Origin: Acidobacteriota bacterium
Lineage (GTDB): Bacteria > Acidobacteriota > Terriglobia > Terriglobales > Acidobacteriaceae
Length of the DNA: 55,402 nt
NCBI GenBank assembly: GCA_003224905.1
Contig: QIAA01000180.1
Span: 1-55,402, forward strand
Direction: 5' to 3'
This document shows positions 23,701-31,243 of this stretch, in pieces. The notes under the pieces were generated by a model. The model saw only the letters and a list, made by a program, of their open reading frames with translations. It made no database searches and was not told where the DNA came from. Both the position numbers and the translations under genes were made by a program. Every line of letters starts with the position of its first letter. The stretch's first letter is position 1.

Positions 23701-24285
23701 TTAGGCTGCCGGCTTTCTGCGCGATGATGTTCTGCCACGACGCGCTGTAGCCGGAGTTTCTTCTTCTTCCTCTGCTTCCTCTCCCTTTACTTCGCCAGCG
23801 CCAGCCTCCACGTTAATCTCCTCGGCAATCTGGGTTAGGGTCTGGTCAGCCCCTTTCTCCTCTTCAAGCGTTTGCTCGAGCAGGGAGGCCACCTCGTTCT
23901 CACCCAGCAAGTTCGCCCAGGTTCTGACGCAACCATAGCCCGCGATCTCATAGTGCTCGACGCGTTGAGCGGCGGATATGATGGCGGCATCCTTGACTTC
24001 TGGATCCATGTCGTCTTCTTTGATAATGTCAGTTCCTTCTTTAATCAAGCCTTCCATGCCTTTGCACTTCTGGGCTTTCGGACTTTCATCCAGTTGTGAA
24101 AAGACCTGTTTCAGGCGCTCGGCCTGCTGCTCGGTTTTTTCGAGGTGCTCCTCGATGGCAGCTCGCAGATCCTCAGACGAAGCCGCCTCTGCCATTTTCG
24201 GCAATGCCTTAATGAGTTGATGTTCAGCGTCGTATAGGTCTTTCAATTCTTCGACGAGTAGTTCACGCAATGAATTCGCTTTCAC
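23701..24285 (-). CDS. DUF892 (YciE/YciF-like) ferritin-like protein
   Basis: Four-helix-bundle protein of 194 residues. The DUF892 core is at about residues 1-150: LRELLVEELKDLYDAEHQL at the start, an EHLEKTEQQAERLKQVF helix, and the later AAQRVEHYEIAGYGCVRTWA with Glu/His positions of a ferritin-like metal site. A low-complexity tail follows: acidic (EEAEEEEE) then basic (RRGRTSSRRKPAA). The basic end might bind DNA or polyphosphate. Members are induced in stress or stationary phase. Start is GTG 24283-24285 with GGAGG five bases upstream. CsbD-like and cold-shock genes lie nearby on the same strand. Confidence 0.9.
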   Translation of the reverse strand: MKANSLRELLVEELKDLYDAEHQLIKALPKMAEAASSEDLRAAIEEHLEKTEQQAERLKQVFSQLDESPKAQKCKGMEGLIKEGTDIIKEDDMDPEVKDAAIISAAQRVEHYEIAGYGCVRTWANLLGENEVASLLEQTLEEEKGADQTLTQIAEEINVEAGAGEVKGEEAEEEEETPATARRGRTSSRRKPAA

Positions 24286-24567
24286 GTTAGCCTCCGGGGG
24301 GAAATTAAGTTGAGTGCTTTCGTTGTTAGAGAATGACAGCGGCCTCTACGCGCACCAGGTCAAGCCTGCATATGCAAGGCGAGGCGAGAAGCAGGGCCAG
24401 ACTCCATCTGAGACCGGCGCCTGCTCGAATGGTGGGTATGGTAGAGGGCAACTTTCATTTTCCAGAGAATATGTTGCGGTGGTACAACCAACAATCCTGC
24501 TGAGTCTGTAATTTCTTTCAGGACTTTATGTAGCGAACAGCAACTTTGGTTTGTTGCTAGCCCTCAG

Positions 24568-24807
24568 TTAAGCAATACGGCGGGTCTCGTCTTTTCGCCT
24601 GATTTCATCTCTCTGCGCTGTGCGCCACTCTTCGATTTCGCGCTCCGCCTGTTCTTTCGTGATGCCGTATCGCTCTTGAAGCTTGCCCGCCAGTTGATTC
24701 TGCTTGCCCGCGATCACGTCCAAATCATCGTCAGTTAACTTGCCCCAGCGTTCCTTCACCGATCCATTGATCTGTTTCCATTTTCCTTCCACCTGATCCC
24801 AATTCAT
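24568..24807 (-). CDS. CsbD-family stress protein
   Basis: Small hydrophilic helical protein of 79 residues. It has the family signature MNWDQVEGKWKQINGSVKE, then WGKLTDDDLDVIAGK and QLAGKLQERYGITKEQAE. CsbD proteins are induced by general stress; the molecular role is unclear. The RBS AAAGGAG is eight bases before the ATG. It lies between DUF892 on the same strand and an oppositely oriented ECF sigma factor. The 376-bp space upstream to the sigma-factor start holds no gene that I can support. Confidence 0.93.
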   Translation of the reverse strand: MNWDQVEGKWKQINGSVKERWGKLTDDDLDVIAGKQNQLAGKLQERYGITKEQAEREIEEWRTAQRDEIRRKDETRRIA

Positions 24808-25143
24808 GTGCAGCTCCTTTCTACAAGTACTTTTACTCAGCCATCAGCAGAGAAATTAGCCGTAACTCTTACGCGTTCCAATCGAGGCTGGGCGGTATTT
24901 CGCCTCAGGAGATGACTGTAGGAAGGTCCGAGCAGGCACTGCATAGTTGCAAACTGGTAGTGTCGACGTGGAATTTCCATACCACAGAATGCAGTTTTTT
25001 TGCGCTTCGGCGGGCATTCCATGCATTTCGCTGTGGTACAGCAACTTATCAAAACCCCTACAGAGTGCACCGGATGGTTTGTTCGAGCCAGTGACCCTAC
25101 TCTCTTTGCATGTCACCGAAGATTTTGTTCGGTGGAGAACAAA

Positions 25144-25178
25144 GTTCAGAACAGTTCTAACCGCGAAACAGTTCTGAA
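25144..25178. promoter_or_regulatory. Nested inverted repeats before the ECF sigma gene
   Basis: GTTCAGAAC (25144-25152) is a dyad; AGAACAGTTCT (25148-25158) overlaps it; and TTCAGAAC pairs with GTTCTGAA at 25171-25178. The last arm ends just before the RBS AAGGAG. An operator or an RNA hairpin next to the ribosome binding site are both possible. Confidence 0.5.
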
Positions 25179-25190
25179 AAGGAGATGCAA

Positions 25191-25952
25191 GTGAGCGAAC
25201 TAAATTCCACCGCACGGCTTGAATCCGATCTCGACCTAGTTAAACGCGCTCAACAAGGCGACTCCGATGCATTCGCCTCTTTGTTTTACTCGCACAAGGC
25301 ACGCATTTATTCCGTGTGCTTGCGCATGACCAACAACACCGCTGAAGCAGAAGATCTGACCCAGGACGCTTTCCTGCAGGTATTCCGCAAACTGGCGACA
25401 TTCCGCGGGGACTCCGCGCTTTCCACGTGGCTTTACCGGATTGCCGTCAATACCGTGTTGATGCACTTCCGAAAGAAAGCTCTGCGCCAGGTTTCGCTCG
25501 ATGAACCTTACAACCAGGACGCCAAACAAGTGCGCCGTGAATACGGAAGCCGAGACGGGCGGCTGGTCAGTTCCGTAGACCGCATTGCCTTAGCGCGAGC
25601 GATCAAAGAACTGCCGGTCGGATACAGAACCATTTTCCTGCTGCACGAAGTTGAAGGTTACGAGCATCAGGAGATTGCCGAACTGCTCGATTGTTCCGTC
25701 GGCAATTCGAAATCGCAGCTGCACAAAGCCAAGCTGCGCATCCGCGAATTGCTTGGATACGCGCGAGAGGAAGAGCTCGAAGTGTCCGTCGCCGCCAAGG
25801 GGCAGCAGCGGGTGCGGCAGGCAACCAAGCGCCGTGGCGCAGCTTCGCCCGAGCGCTGGACGAAACAACCTGCCGAGTGGGAGAGAGAGCGTGGTTCGAT
25901 GATCCCGACGCTCAACACGGGGACGCCGAACTTTCTTGGATCGAACGCATAA
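25191..25952 (+). CDS. ECF-type RNA polymerase sigma factor
   Basis: Sigma-24/RpoE-like factor. Region 2 includes AEDLTQDAFLQVFRKLATF and STWLYRIAVNTVLMHFRK; region 4 has ELPVGYRTIFLLHEVEGYEH and EIAELLDCSVGNSKSQLHKA. After region 4 there is an extra tail of about 70 residues, basic then polar, longer than in most ECF factors. No anti-sigma gene with a zinc-finger or membrane domain is next to it. The next genes are a nucleotidyltransferase-like protein and a STAS protein. Start: GTG at 25191 is six bases after AAGGAG, better placed than the ATG at 25185, which touches the RBS. Confidence 0.92.
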   Translation: MSELNSTARLESDLDLVKRAQQGDSDAFASLFYSHKARIYSVCLRMTNNTAEAEDLTQDAFLQVFRKLATFRGDSALSTWLYRIAVNTVLMHFRKKALRQVSLDEPYNQDAKQVRREYGSRDGRLVSSVDRIALARAIKELPVGYRTIFLLHEVEGYEHQEIAELLDCSVGNSKSQLHKAKLRIRELLGYAREEELEVSVAAKGQQRVRQATKRRGAASPERWTKQPAEWERERGSMIPTLNTGTPNFLGSNA

Positions 25953-26025
25953 CGTGGGAGGCCGACCCACCAGTGTGGAACACACCGCCTGAGCAATCGG
26001 CAGAAGGACTGGGAATCGGACAACT

Positions 26026-27222
26026 GTGTACATCGGCGCAATCCTTACTATTGCAGGGCGGCCTCATCTCGAACGTGAGCACCTCAGCAGTTTGCCAAGA
26101 AAACGGCTGGAGACTCACGCCTCACCGTCACAACTCCTGCTGGGGAGACCGGTTGCGCTCTGGGACCTCTTAGGCAAGACGGTTCTGGATCGCACCATCG
26201 AGCGTCTGCGAATTTTCGGGATTGATCGAATTTCGGTCATCTCCGAAAATTCTGGGCGAAATCTCTCAAACGAGAGGCTTGGATCGTCACTCACGGAAGT
26301 GGGTACGGGGCAAAGTTCCTTCTGGTCAGAGTGGGACAGCATCGTCTCCGATTATCTGAATCATGAGATGGAGACGCTGTTGCTGGTTCGGCTTGGGTCT
26401 TACGCCGAAGTTGACTTTTCCGACTTATTCACCTTTCACCGGCAGAGCGGGACAGCGCTGACTCAGGTTCAGCATGCCCAGAGTGCGATGGATCTGGTGG
26501 TGGCCGATGCCAAACAGCTTCGGAGCGGGATTGGTTCGTTTCGCAGCCGGCTCAGTGCGATGCTGCCCGAGCGCAGCCGCTATGAATTCAAGGGCTACCT
26601 GAATCGCCTGACCAGGCCTGCGGACTTTCGGCGGCTGGTCGAGGATGCGCTACTGGGACGGTGCGCAATTCGCCCAGTGGGGGAGGAAGTTAGTGCCCAT
26701 ATATGGCTAGGCGAAGGAGCCTATGTGGAACCGTCCGCGATTGTGATCGGTCCGGCATACGTCGGAATGAACTCGTATGTGGGGCCGGCTTGCACTATCA
26801 GCGGAAGCAGCACGATTGAGCGTCAGTGCAAGGTTGACTTTGGCACGGTGGTTGATGCCTCGTGCATCCTTCCTCGAACGTACGTTGGCATGGGATTGAG
26901 TGTTGCCAATGCCATTGTGGGGAACGGCAAGGTGTATCACCTGGGCCGAGATGTGCAAGTCAGCATCGCGGACCAGCGGCTGATAGGAGATACGTTCCGC
27001 TCGCGCGATCTGGTCAGAAATGCGCGGACGTTGTTTGAGTCGGTGCTGTCAACCCGTTCCGCACAGAGGGCATCTTTAATCTCAACGCGCAGGTTGGATC
27101 TTCTGATTAATCGTTTGCGACGGCATGTAGGTTTGAAAACTGCTCCTCTGCGGCAACAATCCCCCATGCTGATGTCGGAGCAACAAGGCGAGGTAGGGGA
27201 GACCTTAAACGATGCTGCTTAA
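26026..27222 (+). CDS. Nucleotidyltransferase-like protein with left-handed beta-helix
   Basis: 398 residues. The N-terminal half resembles sugar-nucleotide transferases in outline (GKTVLDRTIERLRIFGIDRI followed by a strand), but the usual G-x-G-T-R-L nucleotide loop is absent; the corresponding stretch is ILTIAGRPHLEREHLSS. The C-terminal part (about 225-330) has hexapeptide turns: AYVEPSAIVIGPAYVGMNSY, VGPACTISGSS, CKVDFGTVVDASC. It is probably a degenerate NDP-sugar pyrophosphorylase or an acyltransferase-like scaffold. It lies 73 bp after the sigma gene and overlaps the STAS gene by 11 bp. Start is GTG 26026. Substrate unknown; context suggests glycan synthesis. Confidence 0.7.
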   Translation: MYIGAILTIAGRPHLEREHLSSLPRKRLETHASPSQLLLGRPVALWDLLGKTVLDRTIERLRIFGIDRISVISENSGRNLSNERLGSSLTEVGTGQSSFWSEWDSIVSDYLNHEMETLLLVRLGSYAEVDFSDLFTFHRQSGTALTQVQHAQSAMDLVVADAKQLRSGIGSFRSRLSAMLPERSRYEFKGYLNRLTRPADFRRLVEDALLGRCAIRPVGEEVSAHIWLGEGAYVEPSAIVIGPAYVGMNSYVGPACTISGSSTIERQCKVDFGTVVDASCILPRTYVGMGLSVANAIVGNGKVYHLGRDVQVSIADQRLIGDTFRSRDLVRNARTLFESVLSTRSAQRASLISTRRLDLLINRLRRHVGLKTAPLRQQSPMLMSEQQGEVGETLNDAA

Positions 27223-27568
27223 ATTGCCAGAATGTGTAGGTGCTAAAGAAGCCCGGGCTTTTTGTGAAGCGGTGAGCGCCGAACTGGCGCATGACCGTCC
27301 CCGGGTCGTGGTTGATCTTTCCCAGGTGAAGCAGATTGACTCGGTCGCATTGGACGCGCTGCTGAAGTGCATGGTGGAAGTGTCGCGGCGCGATGGAGCG
27401 ATCAGGCTGGCGGGTGTATCGCCTGAAGCAGCCACGGTTCTGGAAATGACTGGCCTGGACCGGGCCTTCGAGATGTTCCCGAACGTAGCCGAAGCGGCAG
27501 CAAGCTTTAGTGTTGCCAGAGTTGAGGCTGTGGCGGAAGAGGCTTCGCCGCAGCCGGCAACTGCGTAG
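27212..27568 (+). CDS. STAS-domain protein (anti-sigma antagonist type)
   Basis: Small STAS protein of 118 residues, SpoIIAA-like. The core has RPRVVVDLSQVKQIDSVALD, with the strand-loop-helix and a Ser (DSVAL) where phosphorylatable Ser or Thr sits in antagonists, then AIRLAGVSPEAATVLEMTGL. It could bind an anti-sigma kinase or act in lipid or polysaccharide transport like MlaB. No anti-sigma kinase gene is in this window. It overlaps the upstream gene by 11 bp (ATG at 27212), so the two are translationally linked. Confidence 0.85.
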   Translation: MLLKLPECVGAKEARAFCEAVSAELAHDRPRVVVDLSQVKQIDSVALDALLKCMVEVSRRDGAIRLAGVSPEAATVLEMTGLDRAFEMFPNVAEAAASFSVARVEAVAEEASPQPATA

Positions 27569-27612
27569 ATATCCTTCGTTGTTGCAGAATTTGGGTTCTT
27601 GAGGAGCAACTT

Positions 27613-28116
27613 ATGAAGTGCTGCTATTCGCGGCTATTGTGCCTTGTTCTAGCATTTGTGCTCTCCGGGATTGTTGGGCCCGTGTCGTCGCTGGCACAAG
27701 CGCCGGCGGGCACCGAGCAGGCGCAACCGCAAGATCAGACACCCGCACAGGATCAGCAGCAGGACCGTCAACAACAGGAAGATAAGGCGTCACAGGAAAT
27801 TATCAATCGGAATCACCTGCCGGATACTCCGAGCGCTACTAAACCTCAGATACAAGAAGAGCCAAGTCCTGCAGCGCAGCAGACAACGCCGAAAGCTCCG
27901 ACGGTTGAGCCGAGTGGTACAGCTGCAGCACAAGCGGGGAAGATCAGTGGCAGTGCGGGATCGCGACCTGCGGGCGCAGCGATCGCCCCGGCTAAGCAGC
28001 GTCAGGTGCGGTCGTTAGTTATTAAGCTGGGAGCGTTAGCCGGGGCGGGCATTGCGTTGGGCACTGTGGCAGCGCTTTCGAAGGGTACACCGCCAAAACC
28101 ACCAGGCGCGCAGTGA
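27613..28116 (+). CDS. Secreted Gln/Pro/Ala-rich protein of unknown function
   Basis: 167 residues. A signal peptide (LLCLVLAFVLSGIVGPVSSL, cleavage after LAQA) is followed by a low-complexity region rich in Gln, Pro, Ala and Thr. A hydrophobic C-terminal segment (LVIKLGALAGAGIALGTVAA) could be an anchor. Typical of lineage-specific exported proteins. The ATG at 27613 has GAGGAG seven bases upstream. It lies between the STAS gene and the kinase-like gene with 44- and 16-bp spacers, so it is likely co-transcribed. Confidence 0.7.
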   Translation: MKCCYSRLLCLVLAFVLSGIVGPVSSLAQAPAGTEQAQPQDQTPAQDQQQDRQQQEDKASQEIINRNHLPDTPSATKPQIQEEPSPAAQQTTPKAPTVEPSGTAAAQAGKISGSAGSRPAGAAIAPAKQRQVRSLVIKLGALAGAGIALGTVAALSKGTPPKPPGAQ

Positions 28117-28132
28117 ACGTTTGACACTCACT

Positions 28133-28822
28133 ATGCTGCAAGAATCTGCACCTCTCCTAATCAGTTTTTCGGGAATGGATGGTTCCGGCAAGAGCACGCA
28201 GATCGAGTCACTGTGTGCTCGGCTGAAGCAGTCCGGGCTTTCAGTAATGCGGCTTGCATTCTGGGATGACGTAGTGGGACTCTCGAAGCTCCGCGCCGGA
28301 TTCAGCCATAAATTTCTTAAGAGCGACGGGCGAGTTGGGGCTCCGGGCAAGCCTGCAAACCGCAACGATAAGAACAACCGAGCCTGGTACCTGATTCTGG
28401 CGCGCAGCGGGTTATACGTGCTGGATGCTCTCAGGCTCAGCCAGGTGGTGAATAGGGCGCGGCATGCTGATGTGGATGTGATCGTTTTTGATCGTTATAT
28501 CTTCGATCAGTTGGCGACACTGCCTCTTGAGCACAGGATCGCGCGGGTGTATGCGCGGGCTGTCCTGGAAGTAGTACCTGCGCCGGACCTGGCCTTCGTT
28601 CTGGATGCCGAACCGGAAGCCGCCCGCGAACGAAAACCTGAGTATCCCATCGATTTTCTCCATAAATATCGCCGGTCTTACCTGGCACTCAAGGATTTGG
28701 CCAGAGTCGAAGTGATCCCGCCGGGAACTGAGGAAGAAGTTCGTCGAGCGATCGTGGCTCGGGTGGAGAGCTGCGACAGATTTGGCACGAGGGTTGAGCA
28801 GCAGCAAGCCGCTCCCGCCTAA
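28133..28822 (+). CDS. Thymidylate-kinase-like P-loop NTPase
   Basis: About 229 residues. Walker A is FSGMDGSGKST, the P-loop form of thymidylate kinases. VIVFDRYIFDQLAT matches the D-R-Y motif after the Walker B strand, and PDLAFVLDAEPEAARERK is the LID region. Such proteins in polysaccharide clusters often act on sugars or lipids rather than dTMP. No essential tmk role can be claimed. The frame is open to 28052, but the upstream part overlaps the preceding gene; the ATG at 28133 is the better start. It is followed by a GT2 and a GT4 gene. Confidence 0.8.
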   Translation: MLQESAPLLISFSGMDGSGKSTQIESLCARLKQSGLSVMRLAFWDDVVGLSKLRAGFSHKFLKSDGRVGAPGKPANRNDKNNRAWYLILARSGLYVLDALRLSQVVNRARHADVDVIVFDRYIFDQLATLPLEHRIARVYARAVLEVVPAPDLAFVLDAEPEAARERKPEYPIDFLHKYRRSYLALKDLARVEVIPPGTEEEVRRAIVARVESCDRFGTRVEQQQAAPA

Positions 28823-28985
28823 AGCGGTTCCAGCAGAGACGCCGGCCGAGGTTTCGGGCCAAAACTCGCCTGCGATGCCCGTTCTCAGGTAAAAACCTTG
28901 TAAAACCTGGTGTTCTGCCGAACCAACACATTTCAGCTCTAGTTCATCCAAACTCCGCACCACACGTCCCAGGGGACCATTACCT

Positions 28986-29723
28986 ATGACCACCGTCTCG
29001 GCACCTGAGAAGTTTGCGCTTGTTATCCCGACCTTAAACGAAGCGGCGAACATTCCAACCCTCATTGATCGCGTGCAAACTGCATTGGCGCGCGGGGATA
29101 TGGATTGTGAAATTCTGATTGTCGATGACGACAGCCAGGACGGCACAGCAGAGGTGGTGGATGCGTATGTGCGTCGCGATCCGCGCGTCCGCTTCTTCGT
29201 GCGGCGAGGGCAACGAGGATTGGCGGGGGCGGTCATTCATGGCTGGGCGCATACCGATGCCACACTACTGGGAGTTATGGATGCAGATCTCCAGCATCCG
29301 CCAGAGACCTTGCCCGACTTGCTTGCAGGTATACGGGATGGAAATGACATCGCGATCGCCAGCCGCTATGCGAACAAGAATTCGATTTCAAACTGGAATG
29401 CAATTCGTCATCTGATTTCGCGGTTCAGTACCTGGGCTACATTGCCTCTGCAACGGCCCGGGATCCGGGTGAAAGATCCGCTTTCCGGATTCTTTGTGGT
29501 ACGGCGTGAGTGTATCGAGGATGTGGACCTGCAGCCGTACGGGTTCAAGATTCTGCTGGAAATTCTGGTGAAGGGACGGATTCAGCATGCGGTGGAGGTG
29601 CCGTTCCGCTTTTCGGCGCGCTATGCGGGCAAGAGCAAGGCGGATGTGCGCGTCGCGCTTGAGTACTTTTCTTTGCTTGGGAAACTCTCTCGATACGCGA
29701 TTTTTGGGCCCGGGCCACAATGA
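28986..29723 (+). CDS. GT2-family glycosyltransferase (DPM1-like)
   Basis: 245-residue inverting glycosyltransferase. GT-A features are ALVIPTLNEAANIPTLI, ILIVDDDSQDGTAEVV, VMDADLQHPPETL (D-x-D region) and the acceptor loop with DPLSGFFVVRRE. Resembles polyprenyl-phosphate mannosyl- or glucosyltransferases without the C-terminal membrane helices, so it probably works with a lipid phosphate at the inner membrane face. Its stop overlaps the GT4 start as ATGA. The 163-bp spacer before it holds no clear gene. Confidence 0.9.
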   Translation: MTTVSAPEKFALVIPTLNEAANIPTLIDRVQTALARGDMDCEILIVDDDSQDGTAEVVDAYVRRDPRVRFFVRRGQRGLAGAVIHGWAHTDATLLGVMDADLQHPPETLPDLLAGIRDGNDIAIASRYANKNSISNWNAIRHLISRFSTWATLPLQRPGIRVKDPLSGFFVVRRECIEDVDLQPYGFKILLEILVKGRIQHAVEVPFRFSARYAGKSKADVRVALEYFSLLGKLSRYAIFGPGPQ

Positions 29724-31243
29724 AAATTTGTTTAGTTACCGCCTTTCCTCCAAGCCGGCATGCGCTCAATGAGTACGGCTTCCACATTGCCCGTGAAGTG
29801 CGGGAGACACCGGGCTTGTCACTAACAGTTCTTGGCGACGACATCGCGGGGGGCGAAACAGAACTGCCCGATTACAACGTGATTCGCTGCTGGTCGTTTA
29901 ACGCGCTCTCAAATCCCTGGCGCTTGTTGCGAGCTATCAGGAGTGTGCAACCGGATGTTGTCTGGTTCAATTTTGCTTTTGCCAGCTTTGGCGGCAAGCC
30001 GCTGCCGGCGTTTCTCGGGGCGGCTACACCGGCAATCATGCGACTGACCGGGCATTACACCCACGCGACGATCCATCAGTTGATGGAAACGGTTGACCTT
30101 AAGGACGCGGGTGTTCGTTATCCGTTCCTGTACAACGCTGCCGGTTTCATCGCAACGCAGTTACTGCTGTTTTCCAATTCAGTCTCTGTGTTGTTGCCGG
30201 CTTATCGCAGCATTCTGCGGCACAAATATCGCAGGGGAGCAGTCTATGTGCGCAATCATGGGGTCCTGTCGGGGCGGCCCGAGTATCCTGATTTTGCGCA
30301 GCGAGGGAATCCTGATCAACGTATCCTGGCTTTCGGGAAGTGGGGGACGTACAAGCGACTGGAACCCATGATTGAGGCTTTTGAGATTGTGTCGCGACAA
30401 GATCCCCGCGCCAAGCTCGTGGTTGGGGGAATGGATCATCCCAAGACGCCGGGGTATTTGGAGTCGATTTCAAAACAGTATTGGCGGCATCCTCGCATCG
30501 AATTTACCGGCTACATTCCTGAGGACAAGATTCCGTCTTTGTTTCAAGGCACGAGTGTGGCCGTGATGCCGTATACGTCATCGGCCGGTTCCAGCGGCGT
30601 GGCGCACCTGGCTTGCGCTTACGGAGTACCGATCATCGCCTCCGACATTGCTGATTTTCGTCAACTGGCCGAAGAAGAAGGGTTGGCAATTAATTTCTTT
30701 GAACCAGGCAATGTGCAGAGCCTGGCCGAGAGGCTGCTGGAGTTGCTGAACAATTCCGAGCGTCAGGCGGAGATGGGCATCCAGAATTTTTCGGCGGCGC
30801 TGCGCATGAGCATGCCGGAAATCATTCGTCAATATCTGCGAACATTCCAACTGCAACGCCAGCTCAGCGCGTTGACTTCCGTTTCCCGGCTGCGCAGACT
30901 GCCACGCTGGATGCGCCCGCACCTCACGCGAGCCGTGTCGCGGAGGCTATCGATTTCGAATACCGCGCAGTTTGCGGCAGCGCGGCTAGGTAATGGTCAA
31001 GACAACGGGAATGGAAGCATTTCCGGTATCCGAAGTGCCATCAATGGTAATGGTGAATCTCCCGTCTGGCGAGTCGAGGCTGGAAACGGCGCTGGGGCTA
31101 CCGAGTCCACCGCAGGCGGTCAGCACACAAGCACTAAGCACAAGGACGCCGAGCAAGACGCGGGGCCGAATTCGTTTCCGCTTCAGCCAGCTCCCGTTAA
31201 TGGAAATGGTCACACCGGCTATTCCGAAAGTCGAAAACAATAA
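29720..31243 (+). CDS. GT4-family glycosyltransferase with long Asn/Gly-rich tail
   Basis: 507 residues. The GT-B core is at about residues 1-380: KICLVTAFPPSRHALNEYGF at the start, AFGKWGTYKRLEPMIEAF for the donor domain, and TGYIPEDKIPSLF, then SAGSSGVAHLACAYGVPIIA. A tail of about 110 residues follows, rich in Asn, Gly, Ser and Thr with repeated N-G-N-G. The last 86 codons overlap the convergent GH99-like gene (258 bp), so the tail is read from DNA that codes on the other strand. The core is firm; the tail could be spurious extension after a lost stop. Coupled to the GT2 gene by ATGA. Confidence 0.85.
   Translation: MKICLVTAFPPSRHALNEYGFHIAREVRETPGLSLTVLGDDIAGGETELPDYNVIRCWSFNALSNPWRLLRAIRSVQPDVVWFNFAFASFGGKPLPAFLGAATPAIMRLTGHYTHATIHQLMETVDLKDAGVRYPFLYNAAGFIATQLLLFSNSVSVLLPAYRSILRHKYRRGAVYVRNHGVLSGRPEYPDFAQRGNPDQRILAFGKWGTYKRLEPMIEAFEIVSRQDPRAKLVVGGMDHPKTPGYLESISKQYWRHPRIEFTGYIPEDKIPSLFQGTSVAVMPYTSSAGSSGVAHLACAYGVPIIASDIADFRQLAEEEGLAINFFEPGNVQSLAERLLELLNNSERQAEMGIQNFSAALRMSMPEIIRQYLRTFQLQRQLSALTSVSRLRRLPRWMRPHLTRAVSRRLSISNTAQFAAARLGNGQDNGNGSISGIRSAINGNGESPVWRVEAGNGAGATESTAGGQHTSTKHKDAEQDAGPNSFPLQPAPVNGNGHTGYSESRKQ

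Noticed and set aside
28412..29236. Minus-strand 274-codon frame over the kinase-like gene and GT2
   Set aside because: Both plus-strand genes have firm motifs; the antisense product shows no domain.
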